In this document: positions 53,937 through 62,585 of the stretch, in pieces
Numbering within the stretch: position 1 is the first letter of the stretch
How the letters are laid out: every line of letters begins with the position of its first letter
Assembly (NCBI GenBank): GCA_964634605.1
Contig: CAZWLJ010000001.1
Coordinates: 124,001 to 188,000 of the forward strand
Length of the DNA stretch: 64,000 nt
Source: UPXZ01 sp964634605
Lineage (GTDB): Bacteria > Bacteroidota > Bacteroidia > Bacteroidales > Paludibacteraceae
Direction: 5' to 3'
Translations under genes and position numbers: made by a program
Notes under the pieces: model-generated
Database searches by the model: none
Told to the model about the DNA's origin: nothing
Seen by the model: the letters and a program-made list of their open reading frames with translations, nothing else

Positions 53937-55028
53937 ATGAAAATTAACACCGAGAACAATAAAAATTCTGTGTATAACACCGATAATTCCCGTTTCGCAG
54001 GGATAAGTAAACTTCTTCGTGAAAACATCCAGTCGCTGGAGCCATACTCCTGTGCACGTGACGAGTTCAAGGGCGAAGCATCGGTGTATCTGGATGCAAA
54101 CGAAAGTCCGTTCAATGCACCCTACAACAGGTATCCCGATCCGCTGCAACGGAAACTTAAACAAAAAATAGGCAAAATCAAAAATATTCCCGAGGAAAAT
54201 ATCTTTCTCGGAAACGGAAGCGACGAAGCTATTGATTTGATTTACAGGGCATTCTGCGAACCAAGAACAGATAACGTCGTTGCTATCGAACCCACGTACG
54301 GTATGTATAAAGTCAGTGCAGCCATCAACGATGTGGAATACCGGAAAGTGCTGCTCGACCATGATTTTCAGCTAAGTGCTGAAAGCCTGCTGGCAGCTGC
54401 CGACTGCAATACGAAGGTTATTTGGATATGCTCACCCAACAATCCGACAGGCAACCTGATGAACGATACGGAGCTGCAAACGGTGCTGAATAAGTTTACG
54501 GGCTTAGTAGTACTCGATGAAGCATACATCGATTTTGCCACCCGCAAAAGTTTCGCTGCCGAAATGAATCATTACCCGAATCTGATCATTCTTCAGACCT
54601 TTTCGAAAGCCTGGGGAAGTGCCGCAATCAGGCTGGGAATGGCATTTGCATCGGCCGAAATCATTTCTGTGTTCAATAAAATTAAATATCCTTATAACAT
54701 CAACCAGCTCACACAGCAAAAAGCCATCGAAATGCTTGAGAATGAGAATCTGATGCGAGAAAGGGTGAAAACAACGCTCACAGAAAGACAAAGACTGACG
54801 GATGAACTCGGAAAACTGAAAACAGTGAAACACATCTACCCTTCAGATGCCAACTTTCTACTCGTGAAAGTGGATGATGCCGTCGGAACGCACCGGTATC
54901 TGGTAGGAAAAGGAATCATCGTACGCAACCGGAATAATGTTTCGCTATGTGAAGGTTGCCTGCGCATTACAGTAGGAACATACGAGGAGAATACCACACT
55001 GCTCAAGGAACTAAAAAAAATACAGTAA
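53937..55028 (+). CDS. hisC: Histidinol-phosphate aminotransferase
   Basis: About 363 residues from ATG 53937 (MKINTENN); the open frame starts at 53901, giving 12 more residues. It is a fold type I PLP enzyme: YLDANESPFNAPYNRYPDP, SDEAIDLIYRAFCEP, WICSPNNPTGN, LDEAYIDFA and TFSKAWGSAAIRLGMA with the PLP Lys. It converts imidazole-acetol phosphate to histidinol phosphate. hisB and the remaining his genes are not found after it; an S9 peptidase follows by 55 bp. Confidence 0.94.
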   Translation: MKINTENNKNSVYNTDNSRFAGISKLLRENIQSLEPYSCARDEFKGEASVYLDANESPFNAPYNRYPDPLQRKLKQKIGKIKNIPEENIFLGNGSDEAIDLIYRAFCEPRTDNVVAIEPTYGMYKVSAAINDVEYRKVLLDHDFQLSAESLLAAADCNTKVIWICSPNNPTGNLMNDTELQTVLNKFTGLVVLDEAYIDFATRKSFAAEMNHYPNLIILQTFSKAWGSAAIRLGMAFASAEIISVFNKIKYPYNINQLTQQKAIEMLENENLMRERVKTTLTERQRLTDELGKLKTVKHIYPSDANFLLVKVDDAVGTHRYLVGKGIIVRNRNNVSLCEGCLRITVGTYEENTTLLKELKKIQ

Positions 55029-55083
55029 AAATCAAATAATTACCGATAAAAACAAAAATCAAAAATCACTCTAACACAAAACT

Positions 55084-57621
55084 ATGAGAAAAACGTTTAT
55101 TTCACTTTTTTTGTTGATATTCAATGCTATAATTGCTTTTTCTGCCGGAATTATTCAACCGGAGAAAGTTTGGATGTTTGGTCCGGTAAATATCGTCAGG
55201 CCCCTGATGATTGACAATACAGATTTGAAAGGTGAAAAATTCAAACCTGAAAGTCAGCTTGCCGTACCGTTGAATTTTCCACCTCAAAGCCGGTTTATTA
55301 CACCAGTTACAACAGACAACAACGGCTATTTCCGTTTTAAGAAACCCGAAGCAGAAACGGCATTCTACCTTATTTCTTTCTATGTGAACAGCGACAGCTA
55401 TGGCAAAGCTAAAATTAAAGTGATTTCACCCGACCGGTTCGAATTATATGTGAACGACAAGATGAAAGCCGATAAAAAATCGGTGGAAGATTCGCTGAAA
55501 AACGCAAAATCTGCCGAAGTAAATCTTACCGGACGTATAAATTCGTCGCGTGTTGTCATCAAATACCTGGCCACATCTGCTTCAAAAATTGATCCGGCAT
55601 TCAAAATCGAAATTCATCCCGATACCGCCTGCAAATCATCATATACCATTACCAGTGACGACAGGAGAAGGATAAGCATAGAGGATATCATCGTGGGTAA
55701 ACGTGTGAACAGTGCTTCGGTATCGCCCGGAGGCAGATTTGTACTGATGAGATTTTCGTATACCAACGATGAAGGCAAAACACAAAATTCCGTTGAAGTG
55801 TACGACACGAAGGAGAAAAAAACCGTGTTGTCAGAAAGCGATACCCGGAATCAACTGAGCTGGATGCCAAAATCAGAATTATTGCGTTATTTCACTGATA
55901 CTGAAGATGGATGGAGTCTGATGACACTCGACCCGCTGACAAACGAAACCCGCCTGCTGGCCGGAAAACTGCCGAAGGAAAACTTTACCTTTTCACCCGA
56001 TGAAAAATCATTGTATTATTCCAGAAAAGAAACCCTGGATGCTAAAAGTCCGAAAGGGTTAAAACGAATTCTGGCTCCCGACGACCGCCAGGATAATTAC
56101 CGGAATCGATTCTACCTTTATCAGTTCCAGCTTGAATCGGGACTTTCACAGCCGTTGACATTCGGGCAAAACACAGCTTATATTCAGGACATTACTGCAG
56201 ATGGCCGGTTTCTGCTCTTTTCCACACAAAAGGAAGATTTAAGTGAACGTCCGTTCTCGAAAAATTCATTGTTTTTACTTGACTTGCAGTCGATGAAAAC
56301 CGACACACTGTGGAAAGATGAACGGTTTATAGGTGGTGCTGTTTTCTCACCCGACGGAAAACAAATTCTGATAACGGGAAGCGGGGAAGCTTTTAATGGT
56401 ATCGGATTAAACATCAAAGCGGGACAAATCTCAAACAGCTATGACAATCAGGCATTTATCATGGATATTTCCACAAAAAAAGTTGAACCGGTTACCAGGT
56501 ATTTTTACCCCTCAATCAATTCATCTGCCTGGAGCAAAAAAGACAACCTGATTTATTTCCGTGTGGAAGAGAAAGACCGCGAGCTGATGTACTCGTATAA
56601 TCCGAAAAACAGAAAATTCACAAAACTCCCGTTGAAAGAGGAATTAATTCGTTCATTCAGTGTAGCCGACAATGCATTTACAGCTGTTTATACAGGTTCA
56701 AGTACATCCAATTCGCGCCGTGCATATCTCCTGGATTTGAAAAAAATGGAATCCGGACTACTTGCTGATCCTTATGCTGAAAGACTGAGCAAATTATCGC
56801 TGGGTGAGGTGAAAGACTGGAATTTTGTGAGTGAGACTGGCGACACCATCCAGGGAAGATATTACCTGCCTCCGGGATTTGATGCGGGAAAGAAATATCC
56901 GCTAATTGTTTATTACTACGGGGGTACAAGTCCTACTCAGCGTACATTCGAGACTACTTATCCGCTCCATGTTTACGCAGCAAACGACTACGTGGTTTAC
57001 ACGCTGAATCCAAGCGGGACTACCGGATTCGGACAGGAATTCGCAGCCCGCCACGTGAATGCCTGGGGCAAAATGACTGCCGGTGAAATAGTGGAAGGAA
57101 CGCGAAAATTTGCTGCCGAACATGCTTTTGTTCAAGGTGATAAGATTGGCTGCATAGGGGCATCGTACGGTGGATTCATGACTCAGTACCTGCTTACTCA
57201 AACCGATATTTTTGCAGCTGGTGTATCGCACGCGGGCATCAGTTCCATTTCAAGTTACTGGGGCGAGGGCTACTGGGGTTACAGCTACAGTGCGGGAGCG
57301 AGTGCTGGGAGTTATCCGTGGAACAACAAGGAAATGTATGTGGGGCAAAGTCCGCTCTTCAATGCCGACAAAGTGAAAACTCCCCTTCTGCTTCTGCACG
57401 GCACTGCCGATACCAATGTTCCTCCTGGAGAAAGTATCCAGATGTTTACGGCACTGAAATTACTCGGCAAACCGGCAGAACTCATTCTGGTGGAAGGTGA
57501 AAATCATGCCATTTACGATTTCGAGAAAAGAATCGGATGGAATCACACCATCTATGCCTGGTTCGACAAATGGCTGAAAGGCAACGACAGCTGGTGGAAA
57601 GAACTCTATCCTGAAAAATAA
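55084..57621 (+). CDS. S9 family prolyl oligopeptidase-like peptidase
   Basis: An 845-residue exported serine peptidase. It has a signal peptide (1-20) and a beta-propeller region (about 200-590) with SPDEKSLYYSR and SPDGKQILITG blades. The alpha/beta hydrolase domain has the Ser nucleophile in GCIGASYGGFMTQYL, the Asp in LLLLHGTADTNVPPGES and the His in VEGENHAIYDFEKR. The family cleaves short peptides, often after Pro or as dipeptidases. It ends the HAD-porin-hisDC run at a terminator, but its own promoter in the 55-bp gap cannot be excluded. Confidence 0.92.
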   Translation: MRKTFISLFLLIFNAIIAFSAGIIQPEKVWMFGPVNIVRPLMIDNTDLKGEKFKPESQLAVPLNFPPQSRFITPVTTDNNGYFRFKKPEAETAFYLISFYVNSDSYGKAKIKVISPDRFELYVNDKMKADKKSVEDSLKNAKSAEVNLTGRINSSRVVIKYLATSASKIDPAFKIEIHPDTACKSSYTITSDDRRRISIEDIIVGKRVNSASVSPGGRFVLMRFSYTNDEGKTQNSVEVYDTKEKKTVLSESDTRNQLSWMPKSELLRYFTDTEDGWSLMTLDPLTNETRLLAGKLPKENFTFSPDEKSLYYSRKETLDAKSPKGLKRILAPDDRQDNYRNRFYLYQFQLESGLSQPLTFGQNTAYIQDITADGRFLLFSTQKEDLSERPFSKNSLFLLDLQSMKTDTLWKDERFIGGAVFSPDGKQILITGSGEAFNGIGLNIKAGQISNSYDNQAFIMDISTKKVEPVTRYFYPSINSSAWSKKDNLIYFRVEEKDRELMYSYNPKNRKFTKLPLKEELIRSFSVADNAFTAVYTGSSTSNSRRAYLLDLKKMESGLLADPYAERLSKLSLGEVKDWNFVSETGDTIQGRYYLPPGFDAGKKYPLIVYYYGGTSPTQRTFETTYPLHVYAANDYVVYTLNPSGTTGFGQEFAARHVNAWGKMTAGEIVEGTRKFAAEHAFVQGDKIGCIGASYGGFMTQYLLTQTDIFAAGVSHAGISSISSYWGEGYWGYSYSAGASAGSYPWNNKEMYVGQSPLFNADKVKTPLLLLHGTADTNVPPGESIQMFTALKLLGKPAELILVEGENHAIYDFEKRIGWNHTIYAWFDKWLKGNDSWWKELYPEK

Positions 57622-57693
57622 TCTGACGGCAAGCTTTGTTAACCGGTAATAGCTGATAATAAAGTTCCTTAATCCTTTACAGGCCTGATATAC

Positions 57694-57733
57694 AAAAAAG
57701 TTTACTGAATTAATTTACAGTAAACTTTTTTTA
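57694..57733. terminator. Bidirectional terminator, S9 peptidase / MgtC
   Basis: Stem AAAAAAGTTTACT / AGTAAACTTTTTT with a 12-nt loop lies between two convergent units. Confidence 0.82.
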
Positions 57734-57813
57734 TTGAAAAATTAAAGAAGAATTATAAGTTTAATGATCCTGGAATGCAAATTAGCGGCTTTCTCCGAAT
57801 CATTCCTTTCAGT

Positions 57814-58290
57814 TTATAATTCGGTTTTCTTTCCGTTGCTTGTTTCTTCTTTCTCTTTTTTTCGCTTCAGGATTTCATCGTCGAACCAGTTATCCAGTTT
57901 TTTAAAGGCAAAATTCACAATCAAAACAGCCGCAGTGCTTATAGCTGCTTCGATATACATTCCCAATCCGGCTAAGCAACCTACGGCAGCACTGCACCAG
58001 ATGGTTGCAGCAGTAGTGAGTCCGTGTACACTTGCTCCCCGGTGTAAAATCACTCCGCCTCCCAGAAAACCGATACCGGTCACTATTTGTCCGACTATAC
58101 GGGTAGGGTCTCCTTCACCCTGTTTATCAGTTAAAGCCAGATTAATCAACACATATATACTTGCGCCAATAGATACCAGCATGTTTGTTTTTAGCCCTGC
58201 ACTCTTGTTGCTAAGCTCACGCTCCAGTCCGATAATACCTCCGGCTGCCATAGCAGCCAGTAACCGTAAGATGAATTCTGATGTTTCCAT
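57814..58290 (-). CDS. MgtC/SapB family membrane protein
   Basis: A 158-residue protein with about four membrane segments. RLLAAMAAGGIIGLERELSNKSAGLKTNMLVSIGA is the MgtC/SapB signature, followed by GIGFLGGGVILHRG and VHGLTTAATIWCSAAVG. The C-terminal tail is short and charged; the ACT-like domain of true MgtC virulence factors is missing, as in SapB. MgtC proteins affect magnesium homeostasis and ATP synthase; the function of this short form is unclear. It lies 54 bp after the HD-domain gene. Confidence 0.87.
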   Translation of the reverse strand: METSEFILRLLAAMAAGGIIGLERELSNKSAGLKTNMLVSIGASIYVLINLALTDKQGEGDPTRIVGQIVTGIGFLGGGVILHRGASVHGLTTAATIWCSAAVGCLAGLGMYIEAAISTAAVLIVNFAFKKLDNWFDDEILKRKKEKEETSNGKKTEL

Positions 58291-58344
58291 GGTTTATTTT
58301 AAAAGGGTCATTCTTGTTTGAGAAAGCGGATGGCAAGCCGGGAA

Positions 58345-58953
58345 TCATTTCATCGAATCAAGTTCCATTTTTTGCATTGCTTTGATTGTTTCATCCATCA
58401 GCCTTTCGAGTTCCCATTCCAGCATGTCGGCTCCTTGCAGGATAATGTCGCGCGAGCATCCGGCTGCAAATTTCTTATCCTTGAATTTTTTCTTCAGCGA
58501 TTGAGTGGTGAGGTCAAGTGTACTTTGGCTTGGGCGCATAAGTATGGCAGCCCCAATCAATCCGGTGAGTTCGTCCACGGCAAAGAGAATCTTTTCCATC
58601 TCGTGTTCCGGTTTAACGTCTGTATGAGTTCCGTAAGTATGCGAAACAATAGCCCTTTCAATCTGTTCATCCACACCTTCCTCCTCCAGTATCTGCTGCA
58701 CTTTTATGCAGTGTTCATCCGGAAACTGCTCGAAGTCCAGATCGTGGAGCAACCCGACCAATCCCCAGAATGGTGCTTCATCTGCATATCCAAGTTCAGT
58801 TGCAAAATAGCGCATCACGGCTTCAACTGTTTCGGCATGCTGAATGTGAAAAGGTTCGAGGTTGTATTTATTCAGGAGTTGCCACGCATTTTCACGGGTC
58901 AATTCAGGATTCAATCGTCCTGAATTATCAGCTGGTAAATGTTCGATTCTCAT
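58345..58953 (-). CDS. HD-domain phosphohydrolase
   Basis: A 202-residue protein with a HD metal site: HIQHAETVEAVMRYFA, then GLVGLLHDLDFEQFPDEHC and IERAIVSHTYGTHTD. The C-terminal part is helical and charged. The family cleaves phosphoesters of nucleotides or related compounds; the substrate is unknown. Its start codon immediately follows the stop of the TPR gene (58953/58954), indicating cotranscription. Confidence 0.85.
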   Translation of the reverse strand: MRIEHLPADNSGRLNPELTRENAWQLLNKYNLEPFHIQHAETVEAVMRYFATELGYADEAPFWGLVGLLHDLDFEQFPDEHCIKVQQILEEEGVDEQIERAIVSHTYGTHTDVKPEHEMEKILFAVDELTGLIGAAILMRPSQSTLDLTTQSLKKKFKDKKFAAGCSRDIILQGADMLEWELERLMDETIKAMQKMELDSMK

Positions 58954-60153
58954 TTAGTTGGATTTTTTCTTCCTTATAACGTCGGTGTAGGAGTCGATGA
59001 CTTTGAAAACACTGTGGTTCGGGCTGTAGAGATTGCGGAACAGGCTTCTTGCCCTTTCGAAATTAATCTTGGCAGCTACCCATTCTTCGGTTTCGTATTG
59101 AGCTATCGCCTGATGGAAATGGATATTGGCCATCACGGGAATAACCTGCCTGTATTTCGGTTTCATATCTTCCATAAACTCAATGAATTCCTTTTCTTTC
59201 TCATTTTCGCTGTACATTTTCAGCAAATCCTGAAAAATGACCGGATTATCGGGATCAAGACAGAAAAGTTGTTCCGAATGATTCTTGTAACGATAATCAT
59301 TAGTCCGGATTTCAAGTTCGAGCATCAACGAAAGTGTGTTGTAGTCGTTGGGCTGTATCTGATCGGATATCATGTAATATTCAAGCGCTTTTTTATCATC
59401 CTTCAAGTCTTCGTAAGTCATGGCAACCAAACGTGCCGATTCTGATTTAAACTCGGGGATAATTTGCAGTTCATACGCTTTCAGTGCACTCTCAAGGCAT
59501 TTTTCAGGTTCATCGATGTTGGAATAAGCAAAAGCCAGATTGTAGTAACTTAACGAGTAATTGCCGTTAAGCTCGGTTGACCTGAGCAGGAAAGGTATTG
59601 CCTTTTCATACTCATCTTCGAGCAACCAGGCATACCCGATACCAAACAGCGACCAGAAATCATAAACTCCGTTGTTGTAAGCTTCCTCGTAGCTGTTTTT
59701 CATATTCATTACCACTACTGAATCGGGCAGCAACCAGTCTTCGGGATACTTCAGATGTACCTCGTAGTAGAAATTACCGAGCGCGTTGCGCAGTTTGTAG
59801 TTGGAAGGATTCTCCCTTATTAATTTGTTCAGAATGGAATCGGGTTTGTAGGGAAACATCCTGACGGTTGCATTACTCTCACGAAACTGGTGAAGATCCT
59901 GATTTGGTGTAAGGTCTTTGAGTCCGAACTCCTGATACCGGTTGGTTTTAATATAGTAGTTGAGCAGCAGATTCGATTTTGAAATAGCTATTTCGGGATT
60001 TTTGTCGTACGGATCTCCGGTTTTCAGGAGTTCGTACGCTGAAGCATATTTTTGATTGGCAATGAATGCATTGGCTTTGTTGACAATGGAATCCTGTGCC
60101 CTGAGACCAACGACCGGCAGCAGTATGAATAGTATAAAATAGTAAAACTTCAT
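58954..60153 (-). CDS. Exported tetratricopeptide repeat protein
   Basis: A 399-residue protein with a signal peptide (MKFYYFILFILLPVVGLRAQ). TPR-like helical pairs follow, best seen at about 205-300: AIPFLLRSTELNGNYSLSYYNLAFAY..., and ALKAYELQIIPEFKSESARLVAM. A further RKKKSN tail ends it. TPR proteins mediate protein contacts; nothing more specific can be said. It is the first gene of the TPR-HD-MgtC run. Confidence 0.8.
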   Translation of the reverse strand: MKFYYFILFILLPVVGLRAQDSIVNKANAFIANQKYASAYELLKTGDPYDKNPEIAISKSNLLLNYYIKTNRYQEFGLKDLTPNQDLHQFRESNATVRMFPYKPDSILNKLIRENPSNYKLRNALGNFYYEVHLKYPEDWLLPDSVVVMNMKNSYEEAYNNGVYDFWSLFGIGYAWLLEDEYEKAIPFLLRSTELNGNYSLSYYNLAFAYSNIDEPEKCLESALKAYELQIIPEFKSESARLVAMTYEDLKDDKKALEYYMISDQIQPNDYNTLSLMLELEIRTNDYRYKNHSEQLFCLDPDNPVIFQDLLKMYSENEKEKEFIEFMEDMKPKYRQVIPVMANIHFHQAIAQYETEEWVAAKINFERARSLFRNLYSPNHSVFKVIDSYTDVIRKKKSN

Positions 60154-60502
60154 TGAAAATCTAATTTCTGTTTACGAAACCTGATCATGCATTCAGGTAA
60201 AATTATTAACGGATAAAACCGTGAAAAAAGTATCTGAAACACGACGGATTTCTATCTTATAACATCATCCGTTTTACATAAATTGTTCCAATTATTACAA
60301 AGGTAAGGATTAATAGACTTACATATTCCATTTTAAGATTTTTTAAAGCCGATATGATTCTTTTTACAGCCCGAACAAATGCTGGATGTAAACAATAAAA
60401 AGCCTCAGACAGAAGCCCGGAATAACACGATAAATTCAAACATTATGAGCCGTTTAGAGTGGTATTTAATTCCGGTAAAAATCAATAATAACTTTTTCAA
60501 AC
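60154..60502. other. Intergenic region
   Basis: No supported gene. A 24-codon frame with one hydrophobic segment (60257-60331, minus strand, MEYVSLLILTFVIIGTIYVK) is visible but has no convincing promoter. No other structure was noted. Confidence 0.4.
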
Positions 60503-60546
60503 AAAAGAGGCTTACTCAAAAAGTTATTTGAGAAAGCCTCTTTTTT
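60503..60546. terminator. Long terminator hairpin after the orphan sorting domain
   Basis: AAAAGAGGCTT-a-CTCAAA / TTTGAG-AAAGCCTCTTTT: about 18 pairs with one interruption and a six-base loop, with A and T runs on the two sides. It is close downstream of the sorting-domain remnant on the minus strand. Confidence 0.8.
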
Positions 60547-60616
60547 AGGTTTATACCGGTATCAATAGATTCAGGTTTATTGAATTGAATTTACCGGGCT
60601 AAAACGCACTTAATGT

Positions 60617-60859
60617 TTACATTTTGATAAATTTACCTGTATATATCTTATTATCAGCGCTTCTTACAATCAAAATATAATTACCAGCCCGTATACTCTG
60701 TACATCTATTCCCTTTTCGGTATATCCGTTAAGTTGCATCACAGTTTGTCCCAATACATTCTGAATTCTGATTTCTTTGATGGATGCATCTGTATTTATA
60801 TAAAGATTATCTGTAACAGGATTTGTTATACGTTTGATATTCAAATGCGGCAAGAAAGT
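60617..60859 (-). pseudogene. Orphan T9SS C-terminal sorting domain (gene remnant)
   Basis: About 78 codons that encode only a type A sorting domain: ITNPVTDNLYI, EIRIQNVLGQTVMQL, SIRAGNYILIV and a final GKFIKM. There is no ATG; the frame begins after a TAA at 60860-60862, with TTG as the only possible start. A stand-alone sorting domain without signal peptide cannot be exported, so this is the 3' end of a lost gene. Its terminator is retained. About 100 bp separate it from the floA terminator. Confidence 0.82.
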
Positions 60860-60962
60860 TTACAAAATAAAAAGAGATGAAATAAATTTATCATTCGGTT
60901 CTCATAAGGCACTGAGTCAGTGAAAATAATACTGAAAAAGGGATTTCAATAAAATGAATGCA

Positions 60963-60998
60963 AAAAATAAGAGTGACTCTGAAGCCACTCTTATTTTT
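60963..60998. terminator. Terminator of the nfeD-floA unit
   Basis: Stem AAAAATAAGAGTG / CACTCTTATTTTT with a 10-nt loop, 17 bp after the floA stop codon. Confidence 0.86.
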
Positions 60999-61014
60999 GT
61001 TTCTTATATCTGAA

Positions 61015-62004
61015 TTATTTCCCCTGTTTGGGAGGTTTTGTTTCTCCGGGTGCAGGTTTGGCAATGTTTTCGCGCATGGAAGTATCTGCTTCGATGTTTT
61101 TCATGCGGTAGTAATCCATGATGCCAAGGTTACCTTCGCGGAATGCTTCGGCCATGGCTTTGGGCACTTCAGCTTCGGCTTCGATAACTTTTGCCCGCAT
61201 TTCCTGCGATTTGGCCTTCATTTCCTGTTCGGAAGCAATGGCCATAGCACGGCGCTCTTCGGCTTTCGCCTGGGCAATGTTTTTGTCGGCTTCGGCCTGA
61301 TCCATCTGTAGCTGAGCTCCGATATTCTTACCTATATCGATATCAGCAATATCTATGGAAAGGATTTCGAAAGCTGTTCCGGCATCCAGTCCTTTGCGTA
61401 ATACCAGTTTTGAAATCGAATCGGGATTTTCGAGCACGCTTTTGTGCGATTCGGACGATCCGATGGATGATACAATGCCTTCGCCTACACGGGCAAGAAT
61501 GGTTTCTTCTCCGGCTCCACCCACCAGTTGCTTAATGTTGGCACGAACGGTTACACGTGCTTTGGCAATGAGCTGAATACCGTCTTTGGCAACAGCCGCT
61601 ACCGGTGGAGTATCTATCACTTTGGGATTAACTGACATCTGTACTGCCTGAAACACGTCGCGTCCGGCAAGGTCGATTGCGGTAGCCATTTTGAAATTCA
61701 GGTCGATATTAGCTTTTGATGCCGATACGAGCGAGTGTGTTACCCGTTCGATATGACCTCCGGCAAGGTAGTGAGCTTCGAGCCCGTCGCGTGTCACTTC
61801 ATTTCCCAGGTCAGCTTTATGTGCTTCGATCATACACTGCACGATGGTGCGGGGAGGCACTTTCCGGATTCGCATCAGAAACAACTGGAGAAGCGAGATG
61901 CTTACTCCTGAAACTTTGGCTGAAATCCAGAGCAGAAATGGTACGTAGTAGAAAAACATGAGTATAAGCACTACTAATACTCCTAACAAAATCATTTGAA
62001 ACAT
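61015..62004 (-). CDS. floA: Flotillin-like protein FloA
   Basis: A 329-residue protein of the YqfA/FloA (UPF0365) family. Two close hydrophobic stretches at the N-terminus (about 3-30) are followed by SISLLQLFLMRIRKVPPRTIVQC and a SPFH-like domain. A long Ala/Glu/Lys-rich coiled coil runs from about 230 to 300 (QMDQAEADKNIAQAKAEERR). It scaffolds membrane microdomains in other bacteria. It follows nfeD by 63 bp, the usual partner. Confidence 0.93.
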   Translation of the reverse strand: MFQMILLGVLVVLILMFFYYVPFLLWISAKVSGVSISLLQLFLMRIRKVPPRTIVQCMIEAHKADLGNEVTRDGLEAHYLAGGHIERVTHSLVSASKANIDLNFKMATAIDLAGRDVFQAVQMSVNPKVIDTPPVAAVAKDGIQLIAKARVTVRANIKQLVGGAGEETILARVGEGIVSSIGSSESHKSVLENPDSISKLVLRKGLDAGTAFEILSIDIADIDIGKNIGAQLQMDQAEADKNIAQAKAEERRAMAIASEQEMKAKSQEMRAKVIEAEAEVPKAMAEAFREGNLGIMDYYRMKNIEADTSMRENIAKPAPGETKPPKQGK

Positions 62005-62067
62005 AATTGTATTGTTTTAATTTTGAATGAATTATTTATCCGCAAGTGTTTTTATGAAGACTGAAAA

Positions 62068-62532
62068 TTACGCTTTTCCCACCAGTACATTGGTTTTAAA
62101 TACCTCCAGCACCACAATGGATTCGTTCTGATCGATGAATTCGTCGTTTGTTTTGGCCTCAATGATGGTACCGTTAACCCGAACCTTTCCCATCGGGGCA
62201 AGACGTGATAGGGTAACTCCCCTGTCGCCGGTTTTTATAATTTCTTCATCAATTTTATCCACAGTACCGGTAATGTTTGTTTTCAGCGACATTTTATCCA
62301 GAGCACGGGATTTGATGAATACCCATACCGAAAATCCGGTGAGTATGATGCTTCCAAATAGCGTGATATTACCTGCCAGAGACCCTATATGGCTGTAAGC
62401 ATACCAAACGGACACCCCCATGAGCACCAGTCCGGTACCTCCGGCAATTGAAAAACCGGGAATCAGAAAAAATTCGATCAGCAAAAAAGCAATTGCCAGC
62501 ACGATAAGTGCGATAACGATGATAATGTCCAT
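62068..62532 (-). CDS. NfeD-like membrane protein
   Basis: A 154-residue protein. Three membrane segments (about 4-75) are followed by a small OB-fold-like beta domain (GDRGVTLSRLAPMGKVRVNG...IEAKTNDEFID), as in the short NfeD1b type. These proteins occur with flotillins and are thought to help in membrane organisation. It sits 53 bp after the PD40/TPR gene. Confidence 0.9.
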   Translation of the reverse strand: MDIIIVIALIVLAIAFLLIEFFLIPGFSIAGGTGLVLMGVSVWYAYSHIGSLAGNITLFGSIILTGFSVWVFIKSRALDKMSLKTNITGTVDKIDEEIIKTGDRGVTLSRLAPMGKVRVNGTIIEAKTNDEFIDQNESIVVLEVFKTNVLVGKA

Positions 62533-62585
62533 TTTCTGAGTTTATTTGGGCTTAAAGTTAATACTATTTTTTCACAATCCAAACC

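Noticed and set aside
60257..60331. 24-codon frame for a hydrophobic peptide (minus strand)
   Set aside because: Only a weak TAnnTTTG-like match lies inside the frame rather than before it, and nothing supports translation.
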